Shown: piece after piece, positions 1 to 10,327 of the stretch
Layout of the letters: the number at the start of each line of letters is the position of its first letter
Position numbering within the stretch: position 1 is the stretch's first letter
Assembly (NCBI RefSeq): GCF_020379485.1
Contig: NC_063442.1
Span: 18,920,732-18,984,731, forward strand
Source: Brassica napus
Lineage: Eukaryota; Streptophyta; Magnoliopsida; Brassicales; Brassicaceae
Reading direction: 5' to 3'
Length of the DNA stretch: 64,000 bases
The notes under the pieces: generated by a model
Seen by the model: the letters and a program-made list of their open reading frames with translations, nothing else
Databases searched by the model: none
What the model was told of the DNA's origin: nothing
Made by a program: the position numbers and the translations under genes

Positions 1-728
1 AGTAAATCGATCTTAGTCACCACGACGACGACTCTAGGGACGTTACCTGACCTCCCTTCTTTCCACGCTGTGTTGTTCTCGTCGATGGTTCTCGACACGA
101 GCCTCGCGACTCTCTTTGGGAAAGACCCGTCGAAATCCGAAGCATCGACGACCATCAGAACGACGGTTCGAGCCCCGGAAGCTGATCCTAATCGTCTTCC
201 CACCGTATGATCGAAATCGAAATCCGGAAGTAGATTCTCCACCGTTGGATCTTTAACTCTCCCGTAGTGTCTGAGTGAATGACACCTCGCGCAGACCAAG
301 GGTCTTCCTGTTTCATCATCATCTTTAAGGTTTATCTCGGAACTGTTTGGTTCAACGAGAAGCCCATGTTTGATTGAATTGGTGAACTCGGGCTCTTGTG
401 AGATTGGTACGAGGTTACGAAGATCCGAACCGCCGTTCTGTTTCTCGATCGACGGTCGGATGAAGAAACCTGGATGTTTGGGATTCGAGTTCTGCATATG
501 AACTCCGCAGCCTGGGCAAACGGAGACGGTGGGGGAAGTGGCTTCGCTGTAGTTCCCATCTCGGGTAAGGGGCGGAACATTAGATGAAGAGTAACGCGGA
601 GGGAGAAGGAGAAATGGTGATTTCGATCTATTGGAAGTCCATGTGGAAGATTTGAAGGAGGAGAGAGAAAGAGCGAATAAAGGTTTAAGCTTTGATGAAG
701 AAAGCTCTCTTGCTGCTTTCGCAAGCAT
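1..728 (-). CDS. BPG2/NOA1-type circularly permuted GTPase, N-terminal 242 codons (truncated by window edge)
   Basis: The frame opens at an ATG on the minus strand (complement of 726-728) and runs off the left edge with no stop. The protein starts MLAKAARELSSSKLKP, a Ser/Lys-rich, acid-poor leader suited to organelle targeting. A CPGC pair (about residues 71-74) and a CARCHSLRHYG pair (146-156) form the zinc-finger region. Then come FDFDHTVGRRLGSASGART, VVLMVVDASDFDGSFPKR and TKIDL near residue 240. TKID is the G4 (NKxD-like) motif placed before the P-loop, as in circularly permuted YqeH/NOA1/BPG2 GTPases that act in chloroplast or mitochondrial ribosome biogenesis. The P-loop half lies outside the window. 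By memory it is closest to At4g10620; its position next to a CID12-like gene supports this. A longer overlapping minus-strand frame starting near 913 is not the gene: it lacks these motifs. Confidence 0.9.
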   Translation of the reverse strand, partial: MLAKAARELSSSKLKPLFALSLSSFKSSTWTSNRSKSPFLLLPPRYSSSNVPPLTRDGNYSEATSPTVSVCPGCGVHMQNSNPKHPGFFIRPSIEKQNGGSDLRNLVPISQEPEFTNSIKHGLLVEPNSSEINLKDDDETGRPLVCARCHSLRHYGRVKDPTVENLLPDFDFDHTVGRRLGSASGARTVVLMVVDASDFDGSFPKRVARLVSRTIDENNTAWKEGRSGNVPRVVVVVTKIDL

Positions 729-902
729 TTCTCTCCGGCGTGATCGTGGACGGAGATATTATTGGGATTTAGGGTTTTTGAGCAGACAAAGAAGACAAGA
801 CAGAGGAGTGTGTTTTGTTTGGGGTAATTGCAAAAGAGTATCTGTGATATTTTTATTGGGCTTATCGGTGAGATAGCCAATTTTGGAGATAAAATTAAGA
901 AT

Positions 903-2091
903 TTTTTTGCCAACTAATTTTGATTGATGAAACCGAAGAACATACAAGGATGAAAATCTAAATCCGGAGGTAACAACTTAACATCGCTGGAAGCATAGCC
1001 CACAAAAGAGAAGCTCAAACCCAAACAACAGGTGATATATAAAAAACTACTACAAATACTAGATAGATCTTCACTCTTGCATCCAGCTTCAAGGCAAGGA
1101 ATCCTTGAGACAGATATTAGAGGTAAAGCTTTTGAGCTTTGACAAGCCGGACTACTTGCAGCGAACTGCACTAGAAGGAAACAGTGATGCAATGGCAATA
1201 CAACGACACAAGATTCTCGATTACTTGAACCTTCAGTTCTCGGTGCCAAACCAGAACACAAACTCGATAGTCTAACACCATAAACCAACCAAAAAGCAAA
1301 CACATGCCTAGAATTTAAGCTTCCTCCTCAACTGAACCTTCATCGGAGAACCTAACACCCTCAACCTCTTTAAAATGCTTCAACTAACTGAAGCCACCGA
1401 GGACAAGACAAGGCACAAGACAATCCCGAAAAGACAATTATTCAAGGCCAGGAGAGGACTCCAAAGCACAGAGATAACAGCGACAAGAACCTGAATCTTC
1501 TCAAAGGTGTTAGACATGTTCTGCTAACCCCACACCACCACACCAACCAAACACTCAACACACCATTAACACACCACTTCTTCCACCGCTACTGTAATCA
1601 AAACCAGGAAGCAAAACACCAAACCCAACAAGAAAGCTTCAAGACCGTCCTCTGACACTCCCGACACCTCCAAGGCCACGCAGCACACCTGCCGCTACAC
1701 CAGACCGGAGAGACGCATCACCATCCCTGAAACAAAAACTGAAACGCAAGAGAGAGACCTAAACAGAGCAGATCGATCTTCTGTGAAAACGACTTCACTA
1801 CACAAACCCCTCCACACTACCGCGCCTTGACTCCAGGATAAGCAGAGCCACCGTTGATGACGTTCATCTCAGCAAGCTAAACACGAAGTCAAGGAAGGAT
1901 GCCGTACCACAGCTCAGACAAGACGGTAGGGAAGCAGAGTCGAAGGAGAAGCAAAGGACGAGCAAACTGAAGGAATAAGAACGGTTCCAGCGACGGCAAA
2001 CGCGCCGGCCGTACGCTGGACCCAGAACCCATATCTATTTCACCAAACGAGAAGACCGCGAGATATATGACTCTAAACTACCAAATGCTAC
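903..2091 (-). mobile_element. Non-LTR retroposon-like insertion (Sadhu/LINE-tail type) with 18-bp target-site duplication
   Basis: The same 18-mer (GGAGATAAAATTAAGAAT) lies at 885-902 and 2092-2109. Directly inside the left copy is a T-run (903-908), a short poly(A) tail on the minus strand, so the element reads 2091 to 903. The interior is much more GC-rich than its surroundings and has only short frames; the largest, 914-1303 minus, encodes a Ser/Cys/Leu-rich peptide I do not recognise. An 18-bp duplication plus poly(A) indicates L1-type target-primed reverse transcription. The 1.19-kb length without an RT domain suggests a non-autonomous retroposon (Arabidopsis Sadhu elements are of this type) or an internally deleted LINE. 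Its tail lies 175 bp upstream of the GTPase ATG, in the same orientation. Confidence 0.75.
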
Positions 2092-2109
2092 GGAGATAAA
2101 ATTAAGAAT

Positions 2110-2507
2110 ATAGCATATGATCTGACATTATTATATCTCATAGCATATTGTTCTTTTTCTTCCGATTCTTTTTTTTCTTTAAGCCAGTTGCCGATAGTAA
2201 CATCCAAAAAGCATCTGTCATGTAAATAAAAAATAAATAAAAATGTTATTAGAGTAGTGGTGATTATGGTATCCACGTTGATTATGGTGATAGTATATAA
2301 ATAGAATAAACCATGCTAAATGGTATAGTTTATGTAAGTAAAATTATAAAATGATTTAAATATATTAATATACTATACATATCCAAAACTAAACCCAACT
2401 TCAACCCAAATCTTTCAAAAACTAAACTTAAAACACTAATCACTAAATCCTAGAAGAAAATATAAACCTTAACCCAAATATCAAAATATGCATACAGTAC
2501 ATAATAT
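2110..2507. other. AT-rich intergenic DNA
   Basis: No coding frame, RNA gene or element terminus is recognisable. The GTPase promoter was probably contiguous with this DNA before the 903-2091 insertion. Confidence 0.5.
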
Positions 2508-3685
2508 TAAGGTGATGATTGTTTTATTGGTTTTATTGGTTTTTGGTTTTTTGAGGTTGATTGTTTGTGGTTTTTGCTTTAGTTTTTAGTTTTTGTTTTT
2601 GCAAAAACCATTTTTCATCCAATCAAGTTTTTAGTTTTAGTTTTAGTTTTAGTTTTTGTAAAAACTATGTGAGTTGCCAATCAAGATTTTTAATAAATAG
2701 ATTCCCTAAAATTTAGAAAAACTAGTTTTTGAAAAGTTTAACCAATTAATGAAGAAAAACCAAAAACTAACTTTTGTGAGTTTTTATGAAGAAAAACGAA
2801 CTTTGAGTTTTTTTGTAGAAACTACTACATTTTAATTAATTAATAATTAATAAATAATATTTTCATAAAAATAAAATTATCATACAATTTTTGGTACATT
2901 AGATATCATTTAAACGATAATGTGAAATATTTTAATTTGTGTTTCATATTTGTAAATAAATTTTCTATAAATAATATTATTTAACTCTAAAAATTAGTTA
3001 TTAGTTTCTATAAATAAAATAATTGTATTATTTTAAAAATTATTAATCACATTAAAAATGACAAAATTATAAAAGCATAATATGTTTTATTAATACAATA
3101 TATTGTATTTAATCCTGAAATATAAAAATTGCCATTCAACTTTAAGAAAATATAAATAATTTATATAAGAAAATTTATAATTAGTTTCAAAATTTTATGT
3201 ATTTTTATTTTTGTTTAATTTATAATATTTATATAAGAAAAACTATTGCTATTCAAGTTTTAAAAATTAAAAATAATTTATATAAGAAAAATTTCTAAGT
3301 AGTTTCAAAATTTAATATTTTTTGTGTAATTTATATATATTTTATGATTTATATTTTACTATAATATATTTTTATAAAATATAATGATTAAAATATGTTA
3401 TTTTATTTTATATTAAAATTATAATACAGTATTTTGATAAATTTTAATTGTAAAATCTAAATATTTGTTATTATTTTGTTGTATTATTTTAAAGTAATGT
3501 ATTAATTAATTTTTAAAAAATAAAAAAATACAGCAAAACCAAAAACCAAAATCTAAATCTAAAAACCAAAAACCAAAAACCAAAAACCAAAAGCTGAAAA
3601 CCAAAAACCAAAAGCTGAAAACGAAAAACCAAAATCTAAAAACCAAAAACTAAAACTAAAAACTATTGAAACAATCATCACCTTA
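2508..3685. mobile_element. Foldback/MITE-like element with 17-bp perfect terminal inverted repeats
   Basis: TAAGGTGATGATTGTTT at 2508-2524 is exactly reversed at 3669-3685. Just inside, the left arm is a G/T-rich string of TTTTTGGTTTT-type units (about 2525-2840) and the right arm its A/C-rich complement of AAAACCAAAAACC units (about 3530-3668), so the ends could form a long imperfect hairpin around an AT-rich core. No transposase is present. A further GT-rich stretch (3686-3830) outside the right end looks like part of a second related copy. I could not read a convincing target-site duplication, so the superfamily is undecided. Confidence 0.6.
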
Positions 3686-5464
3686 GTCTTTAGTTTTTGT
3701 TTTTGTTTTTTACCTTTTGGTATCTAGTTTTTGGTTTTTGATTTTGGAGTAGATTTTAGATTTTTGTAAAACTTGAATGGTGATTTGAGATTTTAGTTTT
3801 TGGTTTTTGATTTGAAAAATAATAAAATGAAATTATTTATTACTAGTTAACTGATTATTATGGAAAAATAAAAAAAATAAGATACTATTATCAAAACACT
3901 CTCCAAAATTATTAAATAAAATAGTAAATGTAGCTTATATGTATCAACAATATTTTTTTTTTATGTTGACTAACTTCAAGTAATTAAATTTATTTTATTG
4001 ATAACTATGGGAGTTATTTTGCTTACATTAGTTTATTATTAAATTAAAATAACATTCAAATATTCTAATAGTTTCAGTACAATAAAGCTTTACTATGATT
4101 AGCAGATTTAATTTAATATGTAAAATATAAACAAATGTGACCATCAGTTTTTTATTTGATAAAATATTATTCTTAAATAACACAGTTTAGTTTTACTAAA
4201 ATTATAACAATATTTGAAGAAAATTTTATCAAATACAATATTGTTATAGTTCTAAGAATATTCTTAATTATAACAATATTCTTAAAATTATAAAAATATT
4301 TGAATAACAATATTTGAAGAATATTTTATTAAATTAAAATCCACTGAGTTTTAGGTATTATAATTAAATTATGTAAAATATGATAACTTTTTAAGAAATT
4401 GTCCAAATGAAAAGATCACACATGAAATCAATATTTACTTCTGTTTTAATAATATATATTATAAAATATAATCACAAAACCATACAGTACAATTTTTTTT
4501 ATATAATTATTTTAGTAAGAGAAACAAAAATAAATTACTACTCGTATATATTTTGTTATGTCATATATGTATTTATTTTTACGTTTTTTATTTTTTTTTA
4601 GAAAATTGCCACAACGGAACAAAAATTCAAAATGGTTGTCCCTATAGTATAAAATCATTTTTGTCCATTTGGTCTCTTTTACCCTTTTTAGTTCTTAAAA
4701 CTAATGAAATAAATAGTTTTATGAATAAAATATATAAAAATATAAACAATTGATAAAACACACATATACACAAACTTGTATTTTTTTGTTGAAAACTTGA
4801 TAAATTAAAATATTAAATTATGTTCTACTAAAAGGAGAACTAGTCTTCTACGAAAAATGGGATAGAAGAAATTGAATTCCAGATTAAACAAATACATCTA
4901 CTTTTTTTAGAACGAACAATCTACTTTTACTTAAGTTTTTAAATATGTAGAATGCAAACTTTACAAATTGTAAGGTTTGCTGCTTTTTCTTTGAATGCAA
5001 TTTCTACTTTTATGAGCTATTTTACAATAGTAGGAATGTGGAATCTAAAAACTACTCAAACTGCAGAAAGTGTAGTTTAATCTGGAACGTTAGTACACAT
5101 GTTTGAATATCTAAGCCACTTTCGACCTCTAAATTGTACTTGGCTCTTAACGATCTGTGGAAACCACAAGCATAACATGACATAAAGCATCAAGGTAGAC
5201 CTAGTAACACGCCACTGGTTGCAAAACAGCAAATGGTGTTGACTAACGCCCATGACATGCAATGGGTTAAGTAGGGTCCCTACTTTCACATGACAATTCA
5301 AAAAGAGGCACATTTAACAAGTTTGGAAGTTAGAATATTTGTGAATATTTTCTTAACTGAAATTTTCCATAATTTTCGCCAAAACCAGATTTTCTTATCC
5401 GTAGAAGACACTTTCTGCAACCATAGAAAGAATACAAAAATCTCATATACACAGATCGTAATAT
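3686..5464. other. AT-rich intergenic DNA
   Basis: Apart from the GT-rich stretch at 3686-3830 there is no supported gene. The open frames near 4407-4753 and 5077-5313 are short, low-complexity or without recognisable domains. Confidence 0.5.
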
Positions 5465-5757
5465 AAAAAATATCAATTTATTTCTCTTTCTATAATTTCA
5501 ACAATTAGTTACCATAAATCATTATTTGTAATAATTTTAACAATTAGTTACATACGTCTGTATTTTGAACACTTTAGTGAATTTTGCTTACGTGTCGATC
5601 ATATGTGATTAATTGTTCAAATTATATTACATAACAATTTTGCTTACTTTTAAATAATATTACAAATAATCATTTATGGTAACTAATTGTTGAAATTATA
5701 GTTACCTTATGGTAACTAATTGTTGAAATTATAGAAAAAGAAATAAATTGATCATTT
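5465..5757. repeat. Imperfect inverted repeat (hairpin-forming)
   Basis: The left arm (about 5470-5555) contains ATTTCAACAATTAGTTACCA followed by a TAAATCATTATTTGTAATAA-type sequence. The right arm (about 5660-5755) contains the reverse complement, and its innermost unit, GGTAACTAATTGTTGAAATT, is present twice. A third partial copy of the TAGTTACC motif follows near 5775. It could be a degraded foldback element; no coding capacity is seen. Confidence 0.5.
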
Positions 5758-5929
5758 TTTTATATTTAAGATTTACCATAAGGTAACTAATATTTTATAT
5801 TTGGCAAGTGATATTAATTGGTAATAGACTTACTTTTTCTTTTTAGATCTAATTAAAATAAATAAAAACTAAAAATCATCGACCAATCAAATTATAACAA
5901 TTTTGTAAGAGTTCACTTATGATCGACAC

Positions 5930-5976
5930 AAAAGCAAAAATCAATAAAATGACTTCTCAATTAATATATAGTAAGA
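5930..5976 (-). mobile_element. Isolated Helitron 5' terminus (minus strand)
   Basis: On the minus strand the sequence after an A (5977) reads TCTTACTATATATTAATTGA and then GAAGTCA. This is the TC-start, ATTAA...GAGAAGT style of Brassicaceae Helitron 5' ends, also seen at 7954 and 41229 here. No matching hairpin plus CTAG 3' end was found to the left, so it is probably a remnant. Confidence 0.45.
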
Positions 5977-6651
5977 TTTGGAACCTCTGCGCAAAGACTG
6001 TTCACTGATAAATACAACTACAGACTTGTTCTCTCTTTTTTAGAGGATCTCCAAAGAAACTTTATAACTTCAAATATAAAGTTTTTTGTTCTCCAATTTT
6101 TTAAAAGTTTTTTGTTCTCCAATTATTTTTTTAAAGTTTTTTGTTCTCCAATTATTTTGTTAAACTTCAAATTTAGAGTTTTAAGGAGTTAAACTTAAGT
6201 TTCAATATTCAGAACTCCAAATTTGAAATTTCATCTTTTTATTTGCATTTTAGTCTTTATAATTAATTACACATCATATTTAAGTATTTTCTCATTTATT
6301 ATTTTAATCTTTAAAACTTTTGGATATCATAAATATTTCAATTTTATTTTTATAAATTAAAATTTTACGAAAAATTAAATAAAATTTAAAATAAGATTTA
6401 TAATATTTTTAAACTAGAATTAGATAACAAGAATATTACAAAATAAATTTAATAAAATTATTTTTTACAAAGATACATGAAAACATAATTATTTCACAAA
6501 TATAAATATTACAACAACACTAATAATTTAGTAAAGTTTTTCCTGAATTTCTAAAATATTGTCCAAACAAATTTTGTATAATCGAAAATAGAACATTACG
6601 GAAACAATTTTACAGAATAATGTAATATTTTACTTGTACTTTAATATTTAA
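5977..6651. other. AT-rich intergenic DNA with short direct repeats
   Basis: AAGTTTTTTGTTCTCCAATT-type units recur around 6078-6160 and related TTAAACTTCAAATTTAGAGT sequence follows. Nothing coding is visible. Confidence 0.45.
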
Positions 6652-7954
6652 CTAGATTTTGACCCGCGCAACCGCGCGGGTGTTCGTTTTTACTTTTTTA
6701 TACATAAATTATTATTTTTAAACATTAGTGGTATATTTTTTTTAACATTAATCATATACTTAAATGTTTATATAACTATTTCAAATATAATAATATTATA
6801 TTTTACATGTTATAATCAATCATTTGATTAAAACCGTATGTATTTTTACTTCTTATTATATATTTATCTTATTGTATTTGCATTTAGTTATTAAGCAAAT
6901 TAATATATTCATGAAAAAAAATATTTGAAAATATTTTATATTTAATTTATGCTAAATTCTGACCCGTGTTTCAAAGCTGTATTTCTTTTTACTAATATTT
7001 TTTTAAGTTTATTCATTTTAGATAATATATTATTGTATATACAAAAGTCTAAGATATGTTACTTTTTAGACATGTATTATAAGGTTTGTTAATTTTAAGC
7101 CGTTCTATCATCATATTATATTTTTAAAATAAATAATTTATATTTATGAAAATAAAATTTATAAATTTATCAATTGAATATACTTTTATCATATTTATTT
7201 AAGTATAATAATTGTATTTTAACATGATCATGACATAAAGTGGATAAAATATGATATAATTTATTTATTTTTTATTTTATAAACGATAACTTAAAATACA
7301 TTAAATTATTGTTAAAATACTTTTACACAGATTTATTAGATTTTAAAATGAAAATGTATTATGATTAAAGTAGTTACAAAGATTTTATATTATAAGCTTT
7401 AAAGAAATACATGTTAATTTTTATACATGTATTATATATTTTGCTTAATCCATCTTACCAACATATTATATTTAATTTTTGAACATAAATTTTTTATACT
7501 TATGAAAATAAAATTTATAAAATTTATAAATTTAATACAATTTATTTATACTTAGCTCAATATAATAATTTTCTTTTAATATGATTGATTATTGTTATAT
7601 AATATATAAAATATTACAGAATTTTTTATTTTTTTATTTTATAAATGATTACTGAATTTATTAATGTATAATAATATTTCAAACTAATTTCAAAATTAGT
7701 GATATTTAAATATAATTTCGAAAATGAAGATCTTGTAAAGATCTTTTAAAACAGATTTGTTAGATTTTTAAAATTAATATATTTATATTTAAAATAAAAA
7801 GGATATCAAAAGATATATGATAAAAGTATTTTAAAAATTCTATATATTATTAGTCTTAATAAAATACATTTAATAAAATTTCTAAGTGATGGTCCAAATT
7901 AAAAAAAAAAATCACACATGAAAAAAGTCATGACTTCTCTTTTAATATATAAGA
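6652..7954 (-). mobile_element. Non-autonomous Helitron, 1.30 kb
   Basis: Read on the minus strand, the element starts after A (7955) with TCTTATATATTAAAAGAGAA, the typical 5' end. It finishes with an 8-bp stem hairpin (complement of 6662-6681, ACCCGCGC/GCGCGGGT, loop AACC), then TCAAAAT and CTAG at 6652-6655, followed by T. This fits insertion between A and T with no target-site duplication. The interior is AT-rich without Rep/helicase coding. A second weak terminus-like motif (CTAAATTCTGACCCGTG near 6951) suggests an older end nested inside. Confidence 0.8.
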
Positions 7955-8225
7955 TTATTTATTTCTATTTATAATTTTATGTTTTAATGTAAAAATTTAT
8001 TAATTTATAGGGCAATTGCACTCCGTATACACAAAAATAAGATTATTTAGCTATGTGGTTGTGCCACTGTTGTATTTTCAATATTCCAATAAAGTCCCTA
8101 TAACTAGAATACGATTACAGAGAAATAACTACAGAGAAATAATCAAAGCGATTCACTTCAGAGACATGTTTAAAACCTTCGATCGAAGAATAGGACAGAT
8201 GATAGGAGCGATTCACTTTGAGTAT
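7955..8225. other. Short intergenic segment, possible Mutator-like end
   Basis: From about 8008 (TATAGGGCAATTGCACTCCG, then an ACACAAAAATAA context) the sequence resembles the terminal region of plant MULEs. A partial inverse match (CAATTCACCCTAATTTATA) lies near 9784-9802, beyond the two gene relics. The match is weak. Confidence 0.3.
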
Positions 8226-8898
8226 TAGCAGCTTGTTTCGTCAGCGGCGCCTTATTCATCGCCCACACCGTCTGCGTCCACCTCACCCTTTACTTCCCGT
8301 CCGTCTCCGATCTCCGTTTTCGTCTACAATCACCGCGTCTCCTGCATCAATGAGGCGAACCAAATCGTCTGAGACGTGAAAGCGAAACCGAATCGTAACG
8401 GTTAGCTCGATTGCTTCGATAAGATTGGGTGAAATCGAGGAAAGTTCTGAGCTGTGAGTTTCAGAAATTGGATAAATTTGATGTTTCTGAGTTGCTGAAT
8501 GGATCTTTGGGTGGTTGTCGCTGGTGATTCGCAGGCGAGGTTCGTTGCGTTGTCTTTGTTGGGCCTTGTTTTGGGCTCGGGTTCAGAAGCTATGAGTTCG
8601 GTTAAGAGCGAGCTTTTCAAGAGGCGTAGTGATTACAACCTTATGGTTAAGGAGATTGGGATGAAGCCGGACTTCGTGTGGCTCCTTACTAAAGAGAGAT
8701 ATTGATGATCTTGCGGTGTCTGACAAGTAGAGGAACAAGTTTCCTGATGTGGTGATTATGGGGAGTGGGTTGTGGCATATGCTTCTGATTTTGGTTTCCA
8801 GCTTAAGGAGCCGAGGAGTCATGTTGAGACTCTTGTGCCTGTGACGACGAAAGGCGGGTTAGTTTCGGAGAGATCTATTCCTAGGTTAAACATGTAAC
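8226..8898 (+). pseudogene. Relic of a membrane-anchored SGNH/GDS-motif protein (AXY9-like acetyltransferase?)
   Basis: The plus strand encodes VLAACFVSGALFIAHTV followed by LTLYFPSVSDLRFRLQS, a type II signal-anchor start (about 8225-8330). After a stop and frame changes come VVVAGDSQARFVALSLLGLV (about 8513-8570), SELFKRRSDYNLMVKEIGMK and DFVWLL, then out-of-frame pieces equivalent to PDVVIMGSGLWHML, ASDFGFQLKE and SHVETLVPVTTKGG. GDSQ with a distal GSGLWH fits an SGNH-hydrolase fold such as plant cell-wall O-acetyltransferases of the TBL/AXY9 kind; I am not certain of the family member. Stops, frameshifts and internal losses show it is non-functional. Confidence 0.65.
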
Positions 8899-9108
8899 CG
8901 GTAATAAGCATCTCTTTCTCTTTTGATTTATGCTTATTTAGGTTTTGTATCTGAAACAAACATATCTGCCATCCGTCTCGAGTACTCTTCTAGGGTAGTT
9001 GACTTATTCATTCGTTGTTAGATTGATTCTTTTTTGATGTTATGTTCCATGTTGAGTTTGCTTAAATAACTTGTTTCAGTTTCTTTGGTTCTATAAACAG
9101 TTTCCAAG

Positions 9109-9696
9109 ATGAAGACAACAAAGGGGAAAGATAAAGCTAAGAACACCAAGGAAGCCTTGAAGCCTGTTGATGACATGTTCATCCTCTGAAACTATATAAA
9201 GGAAATAACTTTCTTGCTGAATCATTGTCTTTTGTTGTTTGATCTCAAATATAAAGGTGAAAGCTTTTTCTTTCAGAAAGGTGAGAAAGAGGAAGGCACG
9301 GCTGAGAAGGTTAGCAAGCGGGAGAAGAAGGCCAAGAAGGATCCAAACAAACCCAAAAGAGCTCCCAGTGCCTTATTTGTCTTCCTGTAAGTAGTATTCT
9401 TGAATCCTTGCTTTCCAATTTTGACTTCATATTTGATGTTTCTGTAATCTGTTCTTAAAGTTTATTGCTTGGTTTCTTTTTGGTTTCAGAGAAGATTTTA
9501 GGACAACGTGATTCAGTGTGTCTTGCTGTGAGTTTTAGGTTAATCTGAAGAGTTTGGCTTGATTTTTTTCTGCAGTAAGCGCAGCTAGAAAAGAGAAAAG
9601 GCAAGAGATGTAGAGGAATATGATGATGATGATGCTAATGAAGACAAAGAAAAAGAAAGACTATTGATTCAATATTACTGTGGGATATCTATGTAA
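9109..9696 (+). pseudogene. HMGB1: HMGB1-like high-mobility-group protein relic, HMG box largely deleted
   Basis: The ATG at 9109 opens MKTTKGKDKAKNTKEALKPV, matching the basic N-terminus of plant HMGB1. The expected donor after VDD is damaged, and read-through stops at 9187-9189. After an intron ending TTTCTTTCAG, a second exon gives KGEKEEGTAEKVSKREKKAK then KDPNKPKRAPSALFVFL (about 9276-9385), the start of the HMG box, followed by a GTAAGT donor. EDFRTT follows near 9490 and then breaks. Only an acidic tail (EEYDDDDANEDKEKER, about 9613-9660) is left before TAA at 9694-9696. Helices 2 and 3 of the box are missing. Retained introns mean this came from genomic DNA, not from a processed mRNA. 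Confidence 0.8.
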
Positions 9697-10327
9697 TTTC
9701 ACTGCTGATTTTCTATCCAACTTGCTAAATAATTTTTTTTCTGCATAGATTGCTAATTATCTTTTGTTTCTTGTTTTTTCAGCCAATTCACCCTAATTTA
9801 TATTACTGTAATATTAATATACTGTATGTGGTAGTTATTTTTAAAAGTTTTATAGATTTATATTAATTTTGACAAATATAAAAATCATAATGTAAATAAC
9901 AAATATTTTTGAAATTAAATTTAAAATTTTGCTTTTGTAAAAAAACACCTTAAAACTTCAAATATAGATTTTTGCAAACTTTAAAATAGAGAATTTTTTG
10001 GAGACAGTGGTGGAAGAAAAATAATATATTACCTAAAAGTTATATATGACTTCCTAAATTTCGATAACTAGTGATTTATAACTTAAAAACTCCCATTAAG
10101 CAGAGACAATCTTCAAAACCATCTCTCACTCTCAGTGTTTCTCTCTTCCCCTCTGTGTAACTTCTCTTTTCTCTAAAAGTTAAAAACCAAATCGAAATTA
10201 AAACTCCCTACGACAGAAAAGCTTCCAAGCATTACACAGGGGAAAACAAAAGACTTTACGAGTTTCAGACAAACATCTTTACACGCCTGTAGAGAGCAGA
10301 GATATATGTATAATAAACTTGTAGCTG
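9697..10327. other. AT-rich spacer and 3' region of the CID gene
   Basis: 9697-10100 has no coding content. From 10328 leftwards lies the presumed 3' UTR of the minus-strand CID gene, less AT-rich down to about 10090. Confidence 0.5.

Noticed and set aside
332..913. 193-aa minus-strand open frame overlapping the GTPase gene
   Set aside because: It is in a different frame from the conserved CPGC/CARC/TKID protein, is Ser/Pro-rich without domains and starts outside the conserved ATG.
4840..4856. AACTAGTC as a Helitron end
   Set aside because: No hairpin lies next to the CTAG, so it does not meet the terminus pattern.
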